A DNA stretch of 64,000 nt from Streptomyces xanthochromogenes (GCF_014650455.1 NZ_BMUZ01000005.1:540330-604329), one strand, 5' to 3'. Numbered from the stretch's first letter, positions 18,632 to 27,236 are shown. Made by a program: numbers and translations. Notes: generated from the letters alone by a model not told the origin.

Positions 18632-19861
18632 TCAGGTGTTCGCCGGGGCCGCCTTCGGCTCCGGGTCGGCACTGGGCTTGCGGGCCGCGGGCGGCCTGAT
18701 CCGCAGCACGGAGAACGCGGCGATTCCGACGAGCGGGGCGATGAGCAGCGTCACGAAGACGGGCCGGTAGCCGTCGGCCGTCCACAGCACGCCCAGGCCG
18801 ACCGGCACGACGAGCCGGGCGAGGCCGAGGACGAAACCGTTGAGCGCCATGAAGCGGCCGACGCGCCCCTCGTCGACGTGGTCGGCGACATAGGTGGGCA
18901 CCACGACGGACACGATGATCTCGCCGAGCGTCCACACCACGGTGGAGAGCAGCAGCGCCGGCAGCGAGAAGCCGAAGACGATCACGGCGAGACCGAGCGT
19001 CCACAGCAGCCCCGCCACCAGGAGCAGCGCCTTGGTGCCCCGGCCGCGGATGTGCTTCTCCATGAACAGACCCAGGCTCACCACCACGACACTGTTGATC
19101 GTGTAGACCGCGCCGACCAGCCCCGCCGAGTCGTGCAGGACCGTGGTGACCGCGAGCGGCAGCGCGTATTCGAGGCCGATCAGCGGCACGACGTAGAAGA
19201 AGGAGACGAGGACGATCAGCAGCACGTGCCGGTGCCCCAGCGGCCCCGAACGGCCTTTGCCCGCAGCCGATTCGGGTTCCCGCCTCCGGCGGTCGCGCGG
19301 CACCCACAGCGTGATCATCGCCGCGCACAGCAGGCCCGCGAAGATGTTCCCGGCGAACATGACGTGGTACGAGTACGCGGCGGCGACACCGCCGAGCAGC
19401 GGGCCCACGCCCATGCCCAGGTTGTTGCCGACGTAGCTGATCGTGTACGCGAACGGGCGCTGCTCGGGGGTGGTCAGATCGGCGACCAGGGTGTTGGAGG
19501 CCGGGCTGAACATCCCCATCCCGACCAGGGCGACGAACAAAAGCGCCGCGTACGTCCAGGGCGCGCCGTCGAGCAGGGCGAGGCCGAGATAGCCGGCCGC
19601 GTTGAGGATCAGCGCGCTCAGGAGCGCGGTGCGCCGGCCCTTCAGATCGCACAGCGGGCCGCTCAACAGGCTGCCGACCAGCAGGCCGGTGCTGCCGATG
19701 GAGATGAGCAGGCCCGCCTCGCCGGGGCTGAGGTCCTTGCCGCGCACCAGATAGACGGCGAGCAGCGGGAAGACGAACATGCCGGCCCGGTTGACGAAGG
19801 AGGCGAGGAACAACACCCGCAGGGCGAGCGGGAGTTCCTTGAAGCGCGCGACCCACAGCAC
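18632..19861 (-). CDS. MFS exporter
   Basis: This 409-aa protein has about 12 membrane segments, the MFS loop motif GPLCDLKGRRTALL between TM2 and TM3, and a central cytoplasmic loop (PRDRRRREPES). The chosen GTG starts 2 bp after the ATP-grasp stop. Within the cluster it is the obvious candidate for product export and self-resistance, as BacE is in bacilysin clusters. Substrate is inferred from context only. Confidence 0.85.
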   Translation of the reverse strand: MLWVARFKELPLALRVLFLASFVNRAGMFVFPLLAVYLVRGKDLSPGEAGLLISIGSTGLLVGSLLSGPLCDLKGRRTALLSALILNAAGYLGLALLDGAPWTYAALLFVALVGMGMFSPASNTLVADLTTPEQRPFAYTISYVGNNLGMGVGPLLGGVAAAYSYHVMFAGNIFAGLLCAAMITLWVPRDRRRREPESAAGKGRSGPLGHRHVLLIVLVSFFYVVPLIGLEYALPLAVTTVLHDSAGLVGAVYTINSVVVVSLGLFMEKHIRGRGTKALLLVAGLLWTLGLAVIVFGFSLPALLLSTVVWTLGEIIVSVVVPTYVADHVDEGRVGRFMALNGFVLGLARLVVPVGLGVLWTADGYRPVFVTLLIAPLVGIAAFSVLRIRPPAARKPSADPEPKAAPANT

Positions 19862-19863
19862 GG

Positions 19864-21078
19864 CTAGGCCCCGGTCTCTACGCGGAAGCTGTCGCGCACG
19901 GTCTTGAAGCGGGCCTTGACGTCCTCGAAGTCGGTGCCCTCGCACACGTACCAGCCGAGCACGTCGTTGGAGGCGGTCGGCGGGGCGAGCACATCGCCGA
20001 CGCGCTTCCACACGTCCGCGTCCAACACGCCTTCCAGGGAGGTCAGTTCGGCGGCGGATGTGATGGCGGTGATGGTGCCGTATTCGCCGGACGACAGGTA
20101 CTCGGTGCCGACCTCCGGGCCGAGCCGGACGGCCGGGCGGTGGTCGGGGTCCAGCTCAAGGCGGCACCACTCGCCCGCCAGGTTGATCCCGCGCCCCGCC
20201 TCGACGGCGGGCACGATGGAGCCGCCCCCGGCCCGGGCGCCCGCCTCGCCGAAGACGATCTCGCCGTCGTCCAGGAGGAAGAACTCGGCGTGCACCACCC
20301 CGGTGCTCAGGCCGAAGCCGCGAAGGACCACCGCGTTCAGCTCCAGGATGCGCTGCTCCCTCGGCGTGAGGTCGTGCTTGCGGGAGATGGTGCCGCCGGG
20401 TTCGTCGCGGTACTCCAGGACGGAGTACGTGTACTGGGACAACTGCTCGAAGACGACCTCGCCGCCCTGGAACAGGGAGTCGACGTGGAACTCGGCGCCG
20501 CGGATGAACTCCTCCACCCGGTACTCGTGCCGGTCGTCACCCATCTCGCCCCAGACCCGGTCGAGTTCGGCCCGGTCGTCCACCCGGTAGGTGTTGCCGC
20601 AGGCCCAGCCCGCGTACGGCTTGACGACGACGGGGTAGCCGACCTGCCCGGCGAACTCGGCGACGGCGGTGACGGTGTCGGGGCGGCAGGAGCGCGCGAC
20701 CCGCACCCCGAGCTCCTCGGCCCTGCGGTGCATGACGTTCTTGTCGCGGAAGTTGAGGGCCTGGTCGGGGGTGAGGCCGGGGATGCCGTGGTCACGGCGG
20801 GCCCGGCTCGCGGGCAGCACATCGCCCTCGAACAGCGGGAAGATCCGCTCGATGCGGTGCTCGGCGACGATGGAGTCGACGGCGGCCCGCACGGCCGCGG
20901 TGTCGTCCAGGTCGGCCCGGTACTGCGGGAGGCCTTCGGCCTCGGGGGCCTCCCAGCCGGTGGGCAGCAGCACCACACTGGCCACGCCGAGTTCGGCGGC
21001 GGCCGCGACCACCGCGCGGAACTGGGCGGTGTAGCGCCCTGCCGCGGGCCGGTAGACCACCAGGATCGAGGGGTTCAT
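19864..21078 (-). CDS. ATP-grasp ligase (amino-acid/dipeptide ligase-like)
   Basis: This 404-aa protein shows an N-terminal pre-ATP-grasp domain, a lid with VGYPVVVKPYAGWACGN (ATP Lys), acidic metal-binding residues in GVVHAEFFLLDD and EAGARAGGGSIVP. The layout is that of BacD/carnosine-synthase-type ligases that form amides between a carboxylate and an amine through an acylphosphate. The ATG at 21078 is preceded by GAGGAGC. It is likely the step that joins a non-proteinogenic amino acid to a partner. Confidence 0.85.
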   Translation of the reverse strand: MNPSILVVYRPAAGRYTAQFRAVVAAAAELGVASVVLLPTGWEAPEAEGLPQYRADLDDTAAVRAAVDSIVAEHRIERIFPLFEGDVLPASRARRDHGIPGLTPDQALNFRDKNVMHRRAEELGVRVARSCRPDTVTAVAEFAGQVGYPVVVKPYAGWACGNTYRVDDRAELDRVWGEMGDDRHEYRVEEFIRGAEFHVDSLFQGGEVVFEQLSQYTYSVLEYRDEPGGTISRKHDLTPREQRILELNAVVLRGFGLSTGVVHAEFFLLDDGEIVFGEAGARAGGGSIVPAVEAGRGINLAGEWCRLELDPDHRPAVRLGPEVGTEYLSSGEYGTITAITSAAELTSLEGVLDADVWKRVGDVLAPPTASNDVLGWYVCEGTDFEDVKARFKTVRDSFRVETGA

Positions 21079-21149
21079 GGGGTGCTCCTCAGACGAGTCC
21101 GGGATACGAACCCGGGGCGGGCGGGACGGGAAGGCGGCATCGGCGGACG

Positions 21150-21929
21150 TCATCGGCGGACGGACGCGGCCGAGGGGGCGAACGGCTGCCCGCTCACGGT
21201 GGCCGCGTCGAGCACCAGGGCCGGTCCCGGCTCGGCGCCGAGCCCGGTGAGCGCACCGGCCAGCCGGTCGAGCGCCTCCTCGACGACGGCCCGGCCGCCG
21301 TCGTGGGCGGACTCCACGGTGAGCAGCAGCCTGCGACGGCCGACGTCGGTCTTGACCACGTCGCCCTGGCGCCAGTTCCAGCGCCGCGAGTGGGCCCGGC
21401 CCTGTCCGTCGGCGTAGACGACCTCGCCCGGGTCGGGATGCTCGGTCGCGCCGGGTGCGCCCAGCGGGGCGAAGACCTCGTCCCCGTGGGCGAGCCGTAC
21501 CTCCAACTCGCCCTGGATGTCGCCCACGTCGCAGGAGGCGACGGGGAGGCGGGTGTCCAGGGAGACGGCGTTGCAGAGGTCGACGAGCGCGTTGATCCGG
21601 GGCAGCCGGTCCCCCTTGGCCACCCGGCGCAGGACCGACTCGGCGGCGCACGGGAAGCGGTTCGGGTTGACGTCGACCGCGCGGTAGGCGTCCCGCCAGG
21701 CGGCGATCGGGGGCAGCGCGGACACGTCCGCCTTGCCGAGGCGGGCCGCGTGCAGCGCGTCCTCGGCCGCGGTGAGCCATCCGTCGACCTCCCCGGACTC
21801 CCTGACGACGTCGACGTCCGGTACCGCTATCAGGCCGAGCACATAGCCGGGCACCCGCTCGGACAGGCGCCCGTCGATCGTGACGGTGAAGGGGCGAACG
21901 CCGCCGCGGACGTGGGTGGAGCTCTCCAT
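21150..21929 (-). CDS. free-standing B3/B4 domain protein (PheRS beta editing-domain homologue)
   Basis: This 259-aa protein matches the B3/B4 family: WRDAYRAVDVNPNRFPCAAE, LPRINALVDLCNAVSL, GEVVYADGQG and RRWNWRQGD. In bacterial phenylalanyl-tRNA synthetase the B3/B4 region hydrolyses mischarged Tyr-tRNA(Phe). Free-standing copies have poorly known roles. Placed between aminochorismate genes and an ATP-grasp ligase, it might clear tRNA charged with the cluster's amino acid, or bind and hydrolyse an aminoacyl intermediate. The ATG at 21929 was chosen by length and homology; an upstream extension is possible. Confidence 0.82.
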   Translation of the reverse strand: MESSTHVRGGVRPFTVTIDGRLSERVPGYVLGLIAVPDVDVVRESGEVDGWLTAAEDALHAARLGKADVSALPPIAAWRDAYRAVDVNPNRFPCAAESVLRRVAKGDRLPRINALVDLCNAVSLDTRLPVASCDVGDIQGELEVRLAHGDEVFAPLGAPGATEHPDPGEVVYADGQGRAHSRRWNWRQGDVVKTDVGRRRLLLTVESAHDGGRAVVEEALDRLAGALTGLGAEPGPALVLDAATVSGQPFAPSAASVRR

Positions 21930-22086
21930 GGACGTGGATTCCTTCGGCTGTGGGATTCCGTCGCTGTTACCAGGCGGACCGCTGATGCGGTTCCGACAGT
22001 AGGGAGCGGGCAGGGGCCCGGCTGTGGCCAATTTCCGGCAATTCCAGAAGTCCACTTGCGCCCCCGCGGGCGCCCCGGACGCCCCG

Positions 22087-22677
22087 TCAGGCGGGGGCCG
22101 AGGACGGTGAAACGGCCCTGTGGCCCAGGAAGTTGGCGAACAGCCTCATGCCGTCCTCGGTCATCACGCTCTCGGGATGGAACTGCACGCCCTCCACCGC
22201 GAGGCTCCCGTGGCGGACGCCCATGACGTAGCCGTCGTCCTGCGAGGTCGCCGTGACCGTCAGCTCCGGCGGCGGGTCGGTGACGATCAGGGAGTGGTAG
22301 CGGGTGACGGTCAGCGGTTGCGCGGCGCCCGCGAAGACACCGAGGCCGTCGTGGCGCACGGGGCTGGTCTTGCCGTGCATCAGGCGCTGGGCGACGGCGA
22401 TCTTCGCGCCGTACGCGAGGCCGATGGCCTGGTGGCCGAGGCAGACCCCGAGCAGCGGGACCCGCCCGGCGAAGGCGTGCACGAGCTCGACGTGGCCGGA
22501 GTCCGCCGGGTGGCCGGGGCCGGGGCCCAGGACCACCGCGTCGGGGGCGGAGGCGATCAGCTCGGCCACCGTGCGGGTGCGCGAGCGCACCACGTCCGTC
22601 TCGGCACCGAGGCTGAGCAGGTACTGGTCGATGATGTGGCTGAAGCTGTCGTACGCGTCGACGAGGAGGACCTTCAC
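22087..22677 (-). CDS. glutamine amidotransferase subunit (TrpG/PabA-like)
   Basis: This 196-aa class I amidotransferase has the nucleophile Cys79 in LLGVCLGHQAIG, the oxyanion strand GPGPGHP and the His/Glu pair in VEGVQFHPESV. It supplies ammonia to the partner TrpE-like subunit. The GTG start overlaps the trpE stop (GTGA), so both are made together. Confidence 0.92.
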   Translation of the reverse strand: MKVLLVDAYDSFSHIIDQYLLSLGAETDVVRSRTRTVAELIASAPDAVVLGPGPGHPADSGHVELVHAFAGRVPLLGVCLGHQAIGLAYGAKIAVAQRLMHGKTSPVRHDGLGVFAGAAQPLTVTRYHSLIVTDPPPELTVTATSQDDGYVMGVRHGSLAVEGVQFHPESVMTEDGMRLFANFLGHRAVSPSSAPA

Positions 22678-24263
22678 TTCAGCAGCTCCTCGCCCGTCAG
22701 CGCCCAGTACGTGGCGCTCATCTTGGCCAGCGTCTCGCGCCATTCGGCGGCGGGCTCGGAGTCGGCGACCAGCCCGGCCGAGGCCTGGGTGCTGTAGCGG
22801 ACCCCGTCGTGGACGGCGGTGCGGATGCACAGGGCGAGCACCGCGAAGCCGCGGACGTCGACGAGCCCGAGAGCGCCCGCGTAGATGCCGCGCGGGTGCT
22901 CCTCCAGGTCGTCGATGATCTCCATGGCGCGCAGCTTGGGCGCACCGGTCATCGTGCCGGCCGGGAAGGTCGCGCAGATCGCCGCCCACACGTCCGTGCC
23001 GCGCCTGACGCGGCCCGAGACGGTGGACACCAAGTGGTGGACGTACGCGAAGGGTTCGACCTCCATCATCGTGTCGACGGACAGCGTGCCGGGCTCGCAG
23101 ACCCGGCCGATGTCGTTGCGGCACAGGTCGACCAGCATGACGTGCTCGGCCCGCTCCTTGGCGCTGTCCCGCAGTTCGGCCACCCGGCGGGCGTCCTCGT
23201 CGGGGTCGGCGGCGCGGCGCGCGGTGCCGGCGATGGGCCGCATCGAGATGGCGTCGTCCTCGACCCGGATGAACAGTTCGGGGCTCGCGCCGATCACGGT
23301 CCGCCCGGCCCAGGGCACGAGGTACATGTAGGGCGAGGGGTTGCGGTGGCGCAGCCGCCGGTAGACCTGGAGCGGGGTCAACTCCGTTTCCACGTCGATG
23401 CGGTGGCCTATCTGTATCTGGTAGCTGTCGCCGATGCCTATGTGGTGCAGGCAGCGCTCGGCCCGCTCGACGAAGGTGGCCTCGTCCACGGTGTCCCGTA
23501 CGGACGCTGCCGTCGGCGCCTGCGGGACGCTCTCCGCGCCCCCGGCCGCCCGCACGGCCTCGACGACCGTGCGCAGCGGCGGCTGGTCGGCGTCGGTGGT
23601 CAACTGGGGCCCGGAGGCGCTGAGATGACGGACGCCGCCGCGCTTCAGGTCGTACCAGACCGTGTCCTTGAAGAGCGTGAGCGTGCAGCGCGGCAGGCCG
23701 GTGTCGGCCTGGCTCGTGGGGAGTTCCTCCATCGCCCACGCCGCCTCGTAGGCGAGGGTGGTGAGGAAGCCGAAGGCGAAGGTGCCGGTGGGTACGTCCG
23801 TGTCGAGGTCGAAGAGGGCCTGGACGGCGCGCAGTATCCGCCAGACGGTGCCGGAGTCGCGCACCGGCCACTGCCGGGCGCCGGCCGTCGCACCCGCGAC
23901 CGTCCTGCCGCTCTCTCCCACGGTGGCCGTGAGCGCGGCGGCGAGCCGGTCGCCGAGCGGCCCGGGAGCGACGAGTTCCAGCCGGTCGGCGTGAATGCGC
24001 AGTTCCGCGAGGCGGCCGTACCCCACGGCGGCGTAGTGGCGGTCCTGGTCGGGACCGTCGAGACTTTCGAAGAGGTAGACGTCGCCCTCCTCCCGGGTGC
24101 GGGAGAGCGCCTCGTAGAGTCCCAGCGCTTCGACCTGGGGGAGTTCCTCGGAAACCAGCCGGACCGGAATGTTCGCAACCGTTTCGTCCGGAGCCAATTC
24201 CCCGTCGTACGCTGGCACTTCTGACAGTTCTGGGAGATCTGACAACTCTGACAACAAGGACAC
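22674..24263 (-). CDS. anthranilate/ADIC synthase component I (TrpE-like)
   Basis: This 529-aa chorismate-utilising enzyme has PIAGT at residues 343-347 rather than PIKGT, which separates anthranilate or 2-amino-2-deoxyisochorismate synthases from PabB. Other motifs are LVDLCRNDIGR, FPAGTMTGAPKLRAMEI and an LFES segment near residue 65 matching the Trp-feedback LLES site. It is the first gene of the minus-strand cluster. Start GTG at 24263 follows AGGAAGG. The first codons are unusual: rare TTG and TCA codons forming a repeated Leu-Ser-Glu/Asp pattern. A primary tryptophan role is less likely because trpA, trpC, trpD and trpF are absent. Confidence 0.88.
   Translation of the reverse strand: MSLLSELSDLPELSEVPAYDGELAPDETVANIPVRLVSEELPQVEALGLYEALSRTREEGDVYLFESLDGPDQDRHYAAVGYGRLAELRIHADRLELVAPGPLGDRLAAALTATVGESGRTVAGATAGARQWPVRDSGTVWRILRAVQALFDLDTDVPTGTFAFGFLTTLAYEAAWAMEELPTSQADTGLPRCTLTLFKDTVWYDLKRGGVRHLSASGPQLTTDADQPPLRTVVEAVRAAGGAESVPQAPTAASVRDTVDEATFVERAERCLHHIGIGDSYQIQIGHRIDVETELTPLQVYRRLRHRNPSPYMYLVPWAGRTVIGASPELFIRVEDDAISMRPIAGTARRAADPDEDARRVAELRDSAKERAEHVMLVDLCRNDIGRVCEPGTLSVDTMMEVEPFAYVHHLVSTVSGRVRRGTDVWAAICATFPAGTMTGAPKLRAMEIIDDLEEHPRGIYAGALGLVDVRGFAVLALCIRTAVHDGVRYSTQASAGLVADSEPAAEWRETLAKMSATYWALTGEELLK
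24220..24255. repeat. 9-bp tandem repeat at the 5' end of trpE-like gene
   Basis: Four units at an exact 9-bp period begin at 24220, 24229, 24238 and 24247. Three carry TCTGACA and one TCTGGGA. They encode the periodic LSE-LSD-LPE-LSE residues. Copy-number change would keep the frame. Confidence 0.7.
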
Positions 24264-24501
24264 GTCGAAAGCCTTCCTGATCCGAGTGGACCGTAGGGGC
24301 TTCGAGGAATGAGCATGCCCGTCGACGGGGCGCCGTCGGCCCGGATTCGCACGTCACGCATGTCCGGGCCGTTCACGCCGGACTCCCCGCCCCACCCTCA
24401 TTCGCCGTTTTCCACCGGCGGCGCATCTGTGTGCTCGACGACTCCATCAAATGTGGGACCGGCCCAGCCATACCACTTCGGCCTCCGGAGAGGAGACCAC
24501 T

Positions 24502-25902
24502 TTGTCGCTGCAGCTAGCCCTCACCCTGGACCGTGAATCGCGCCTCCCGCTCGCCGTTCAAATACGCAATTCGCTGCGCAAACTGATTGAGGACGGAACT
24601 TTATGGCCGGGGACGCGGATTCCGTCCAGCCGCCAACTGGCCCTGGATATGGGGGTGTCCCGCAGCGTCGTGGTGGAGGCCTATGAGCAGCTGTCGGCCG
24701 AGGGCTATTTGCAGACCAGACACGGCTCGGGGACGACGGTCTCGGAGCGGGCCGGTGCGCCCGACACGACGTCCCGCCTGGTGCCGCCCGATCCGGAGAC
24801 CGCGCCCGAGGCGATGTGGGACCTGCGCACCGGAACGTCCAACGTCATGGACTTCCCCCGCCAGGAGTGGATCCGCTCCATGGCGGCCGTGGTCGCCGAC
24901 GCCGGCCACCTGGAACTCGGCTACTCCCCGCCGGCCGGGGTCCCGCTCACCCGGCGGGTCCTGACCGGCTACCTCGGCCGGGTGCGCGGGGTGCGCAGCC
25001 GGCCCGAGGACCTCATGGTCACCGCGGGCTTCGCCCAGGGCCTCGCCCTGATCTGCCGGGTGCTCCTGGACCGGGGCCACACCACGCTCGCGGTGGAGGA
25101 CCCGGGGCATCCGGGCGAGCGCGAGTTCGTCACCAGCTCGGGGCTGCGGGTGGTCGGCATCCCGGTGGACGAGGACGGGCTGCGGGTCGACCTGCTGGAG
25201 CGGAGCGGCGTACGGGCGGTGCTGCTGACCCCGGGCAACCAGTTCCCCACCGGGGTCCGGCTCTGCGTGCCCCGGCGGGAGCGGCTGATCGCCTGGGCCC
25301 GCGAGGTCGGCGGCTACATCATCGAGGACGACTTCGACAGCGCCTTCCTGCACCGCTCCGACCGGCTCCCGGCGCTGCAGAGCCTCGCGCCGGACCGGGT
25401 GGTGTACGCGGGCAGCGCCAGCAAGACCCTGGCCCCGGCGCTGCGGCTCGGCTGGCTCGCCGCGCCCTCGGAGCTGATGGCGTCGGTGGAGTACGTACGG
25501 GCCGGCTGGGACATCGGCTGCTCGGGTCTCGAACAGCTCACCTTCGCCCGCTTCATCGACACCGGCGCGCTCGACCGCTACCAGCGCCAGCTGCGTACGG
25601 AACTGCACCGGCGCCGCCAGACCGTCCGCCGCCAGGTGGAGGCCTGCCTGCCCGGAGCCCGCCTCACCGGGGGCGAGAGCGGGCTCCAGGCCTATGTCCA
25701 GCTCCCGCCGCACATGGCGGAGTCGGCCCTCCTGCGCGCGGCCCGCCGCCGCTCGGTCCTGACCCGCGGCGGCGCCTTCTACACCCTGTCGGACACCAGC
25801 CGGCCGCCCGCCCTGGTCCTCAGCTACGCCACGGTGGCGTGCTCGGGCCTGGGCCGGAGCATGGCGGCGCTGGGGGCGGCGTACCGGGAGGTGGGGGGCT
25901 GA
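24502..25902 (+). CDS. MocR-type regulator with a TTA codon
   Basis: This 466-aa protein has a GntR winged helix at residues ~12-75 (TRIPSSRQLALDMGVSRS) and an aminotransferase-like domain with PLP lysine in AGSASKTLAPALRLGW. A TTG start at 24502 is chosen because GGAGAGGAG lies six bases upstream; the in-frame ATG at 24451 has no clear ribosome site. Codon 34 (24601-24603) is TTA, the only in-frame TTA I found, so translation should need the bldA tRNA. It is divergent from the trpE-like gene by 238 bp and probably controls that operon from the shared region. Confidence 0.88.
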   Translation: MSLQLALTLDRESRLPLAVQIRNSLRKLIEDGTLWPGTRIPSSRQLALDMGVSRSVVVEAYEQLSAEGYLQTRHGSGTTVSERAGAPDTTSRLVPPDPETAPEAMWDLRTGTSNVMDFPRQEWIRSMAAVVADAGHLELGYSPPAGVPLTRRVLTGYLGRVRGVRSRPEDLMVTAGFAQGLALICRVLLDRGHTTLAVEDPGHPGEREFVTSSGLRVVGIPVDEDGLRVDLLERSGVRAVLLTPGNQFPTGVRLCVPRRERLIAWAREVGGYIIEDDFDSAFLHRSDRLPALQSLAPDRVVYAGSASKTLAPALRLGWLAAPSELMASVEYVRAGWDIGCSGLEQLTFARFIDTGALDRYQRQLRTELHRRRQTVRRQVEACLPGARLTGGESGLQAYVQLPPHMAESALLRAARRRSVLTRGGAFYTLSDTSRPPALVLSYATVACSGLGRSMAALGAAYREVGG

Positions 25903-25907
25903 TCGTC

Positions 25908-25923
25908 GGCGGCCGGGGCCGCC
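25908..25923. terminator. bidirectional hairpin between convergent genes
   Basis: GGCGGCC-GG-GGCCGCC lies 5 bp after the MocR stop and 36 bp before the convergent acetyltransferase stop. A strong GC stem with no T-run; it could serve both strands. Confidence 0.45.
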
Positions 25924-25959
25924 GGGCGGGCTCTGCCCTCGCCGGGACGTTGCGCGCCC

Positions 25960-26502
25960 TCACCCCGACGGGCGGCGTATCCAGGCGTCCAGGGCGGGGC
26001 CCTGTGGGGGCGGGGTGGTGAGGGGCGACCGGGTCCAGCCCCAGGCGGCGCAGGCCGCCGCCGCCGCGGTGTTCGTGGTGGCGACCAGGGCGGTGAGCAG
26101 GTCGGCCTCCTGGCGCTCCAGGAGGCGTTCCTGGAGGCGGGTCGCGATGCCGGTGCGACGGCGGTTCGGCAGCACCATGAGTTCGGCGAGCGCGAACACC
26201 CGGTCGGCGGTGGCCAGTTCCTCGATGCCGTCGGTCGAGGCACCGCGGAAGCCGTGCCACCACTCGCCCTCGCGCCCGGGCGGGTAGCCGTAGGCGCAGC
26301 CCACCAGGAACGGATCGCCCGCGATGATCATGTCGAAGCCGGGGCGCTGCACGTCCTCGGCGAAGCGGCGCAGGAACCCGCTCCGCCCCAGGGGCTCGAC
26401 GCCCGGCACATCGTCGTACGCCGCCGTGTACAAGTCCGCGACGGATTCCCTCTGCTGCTCGGCCTGCCATCGGGACAGCCGCCGCAAGAACACCTCTGTC
26501 AT
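25960..26502 (-). CDS. GNAT-family N-acetyltransferase
   Basis: This 180-aa protein has a GNAT fold: ALAELMVLPNRRRTGIATRL carries the acetyl-CoA-binding R-x-x-G-I-A loop, followed by ATTNTAAAAACAAWGW. It transfers an acetyl group from acetyl-CoA to an unknown amine. The ATG at 26502 is chosen over upstream extensions because homology-like sequence begins there. It converges with the MocR gene and is divergent from the molybdopterin-like gene. Confidence 0.78.
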   Translation of the reverse strand: MTEVFLRRLSRWQAEQQRESVADLYTAAYDDVPGVEPLGRSGFLRRFAEDVQRPGFDMIIAGDPFLVGCAYGYPPGREGEWWHGFRGASTDGIEELATADRVFALAELMVLPNRRRTGIATRLQERLLERQEADLLTALVATTNTAAAAACAAWGWTRSPLTTPPPQGPALDAWIRRPSG

Positions 26503-26713
26503 CGCAACAGCGTGGCAGGTCACGGCGGTTGGAGGAAGGTGCACGGAGAGTGCGGGCCCCTCGGTGACGAGCCGGACGCGCTGGGTACCGAAGTCCGCCG
26601 CCCCGGCCGCACGGGCGTACCCTCCCCGACGCCCGGGCCGGACGCCGCCCGGCAGGGTGCAGGCCCCGGGAACAGGGGCCTGCGCACCCTGATGCAAAAC
26701 GGCAGATGCGAGC

Positions 26714-26719
26714 CATAAT
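26714..26719 (+). promoter_or_regulatory. -10 element, probable leaderless promoter
   Basis: CATAAT lies 8 bp before the ATG at 26727, so initiation would fall at or next to the start codon. No ribosome site precedes the ATG, which supports a leaderless transcript. The -35 region is weak. Confidence 0.45.
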
Positions 26720-26726
26720 CTCGTAC

Positions 26727-27236
26727 ATGACTCATAAACGCGTGGCCGAGCGGCACATTGCGGTAGTGGGTGCGGTGGACCGGCCCGTCGAGCTGAGCGT
26801 GGCCGAACTGCGGGAGCGGTGGCCGCAGCGGACCGCGGCCGTCACCTTCGACTGCGCGACCAGCGGGCCACGTGCCCACACCTTCACGGGCCCCCTGCTG
26901 CGCGAGGTGATCACCGAGGCGGGCCCCGGCTTCGACCCGGCCCGCCGCAAGGACCGCTCCCGCTTCCTCCTGGAGATCACCGGCGAGGACGGCCACGCGA
27001 CGGTGCTGTCCTGGGCCGAGATCGACCCGGACTTCGGCGACTCGCCGGTGCTGCTCGCCACGACCCTGGACGGCAACCGACTGGACGGCGTGGGCGCCCA
27101 GTTGGTGGTGCCGTCCGACCGTTGCGGGGCGCGGTACATCAGCGGGATCACCCAGGTGCGGCTGCGCGCCTGCGGCGGGGTCGCGGGGGATCAGCTCGCG
27201 TACGGGGACGGCGGGGCGATCGGCAGACCCGTGTAG
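26727..27236 (+). CDS. small molybdopterin-oxidoreductase-domain protein
   Basis: This 169-aa protein resembles the sulfite-oxidase-type Moco domain: VDRPVELSVAELRERWP, a Cys in VTFDCATSG that could ligate molybdenum, and TFTGPLLREVI. It is shorter than full enzymes and lacks a dimerisation domain, so it may be a binding protein rather than a complete oxidoreductase. An alternative ATG lies 21 bp upstream at 26706. Its 3' end overlaps the convergent pobA gene by 46 bp. Confidence 0.7.
   Translation: MTHKRVAERHIAVVGAVDRPVELSVAELRERWPQRTAAVTFDCATSGPRAHTFTGPLLREVITEAGPGFDPARRKDRSRFLLEITGEDGHATVLSWAEIDPDFGDSPVLLATTLDGNRLDGVGAQLVVPSDRCGARYISGITQVRLRACGGVAGDQLAYGDGGAIGRPV

Noticed and set aside
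17318..19867. 849-codon plus-strand frame
   Set aside because: Opposite trpB2 and the MFS gene; no ribosome site and a repetitive Arg/Gly/Glu/Asp composition.
24264..24501. Trp-type attenuator or leader peptide before trpE
   Set aside because: No short ORF with clustered Trp codons and no terminator/antiterminator pair seen in this gap.
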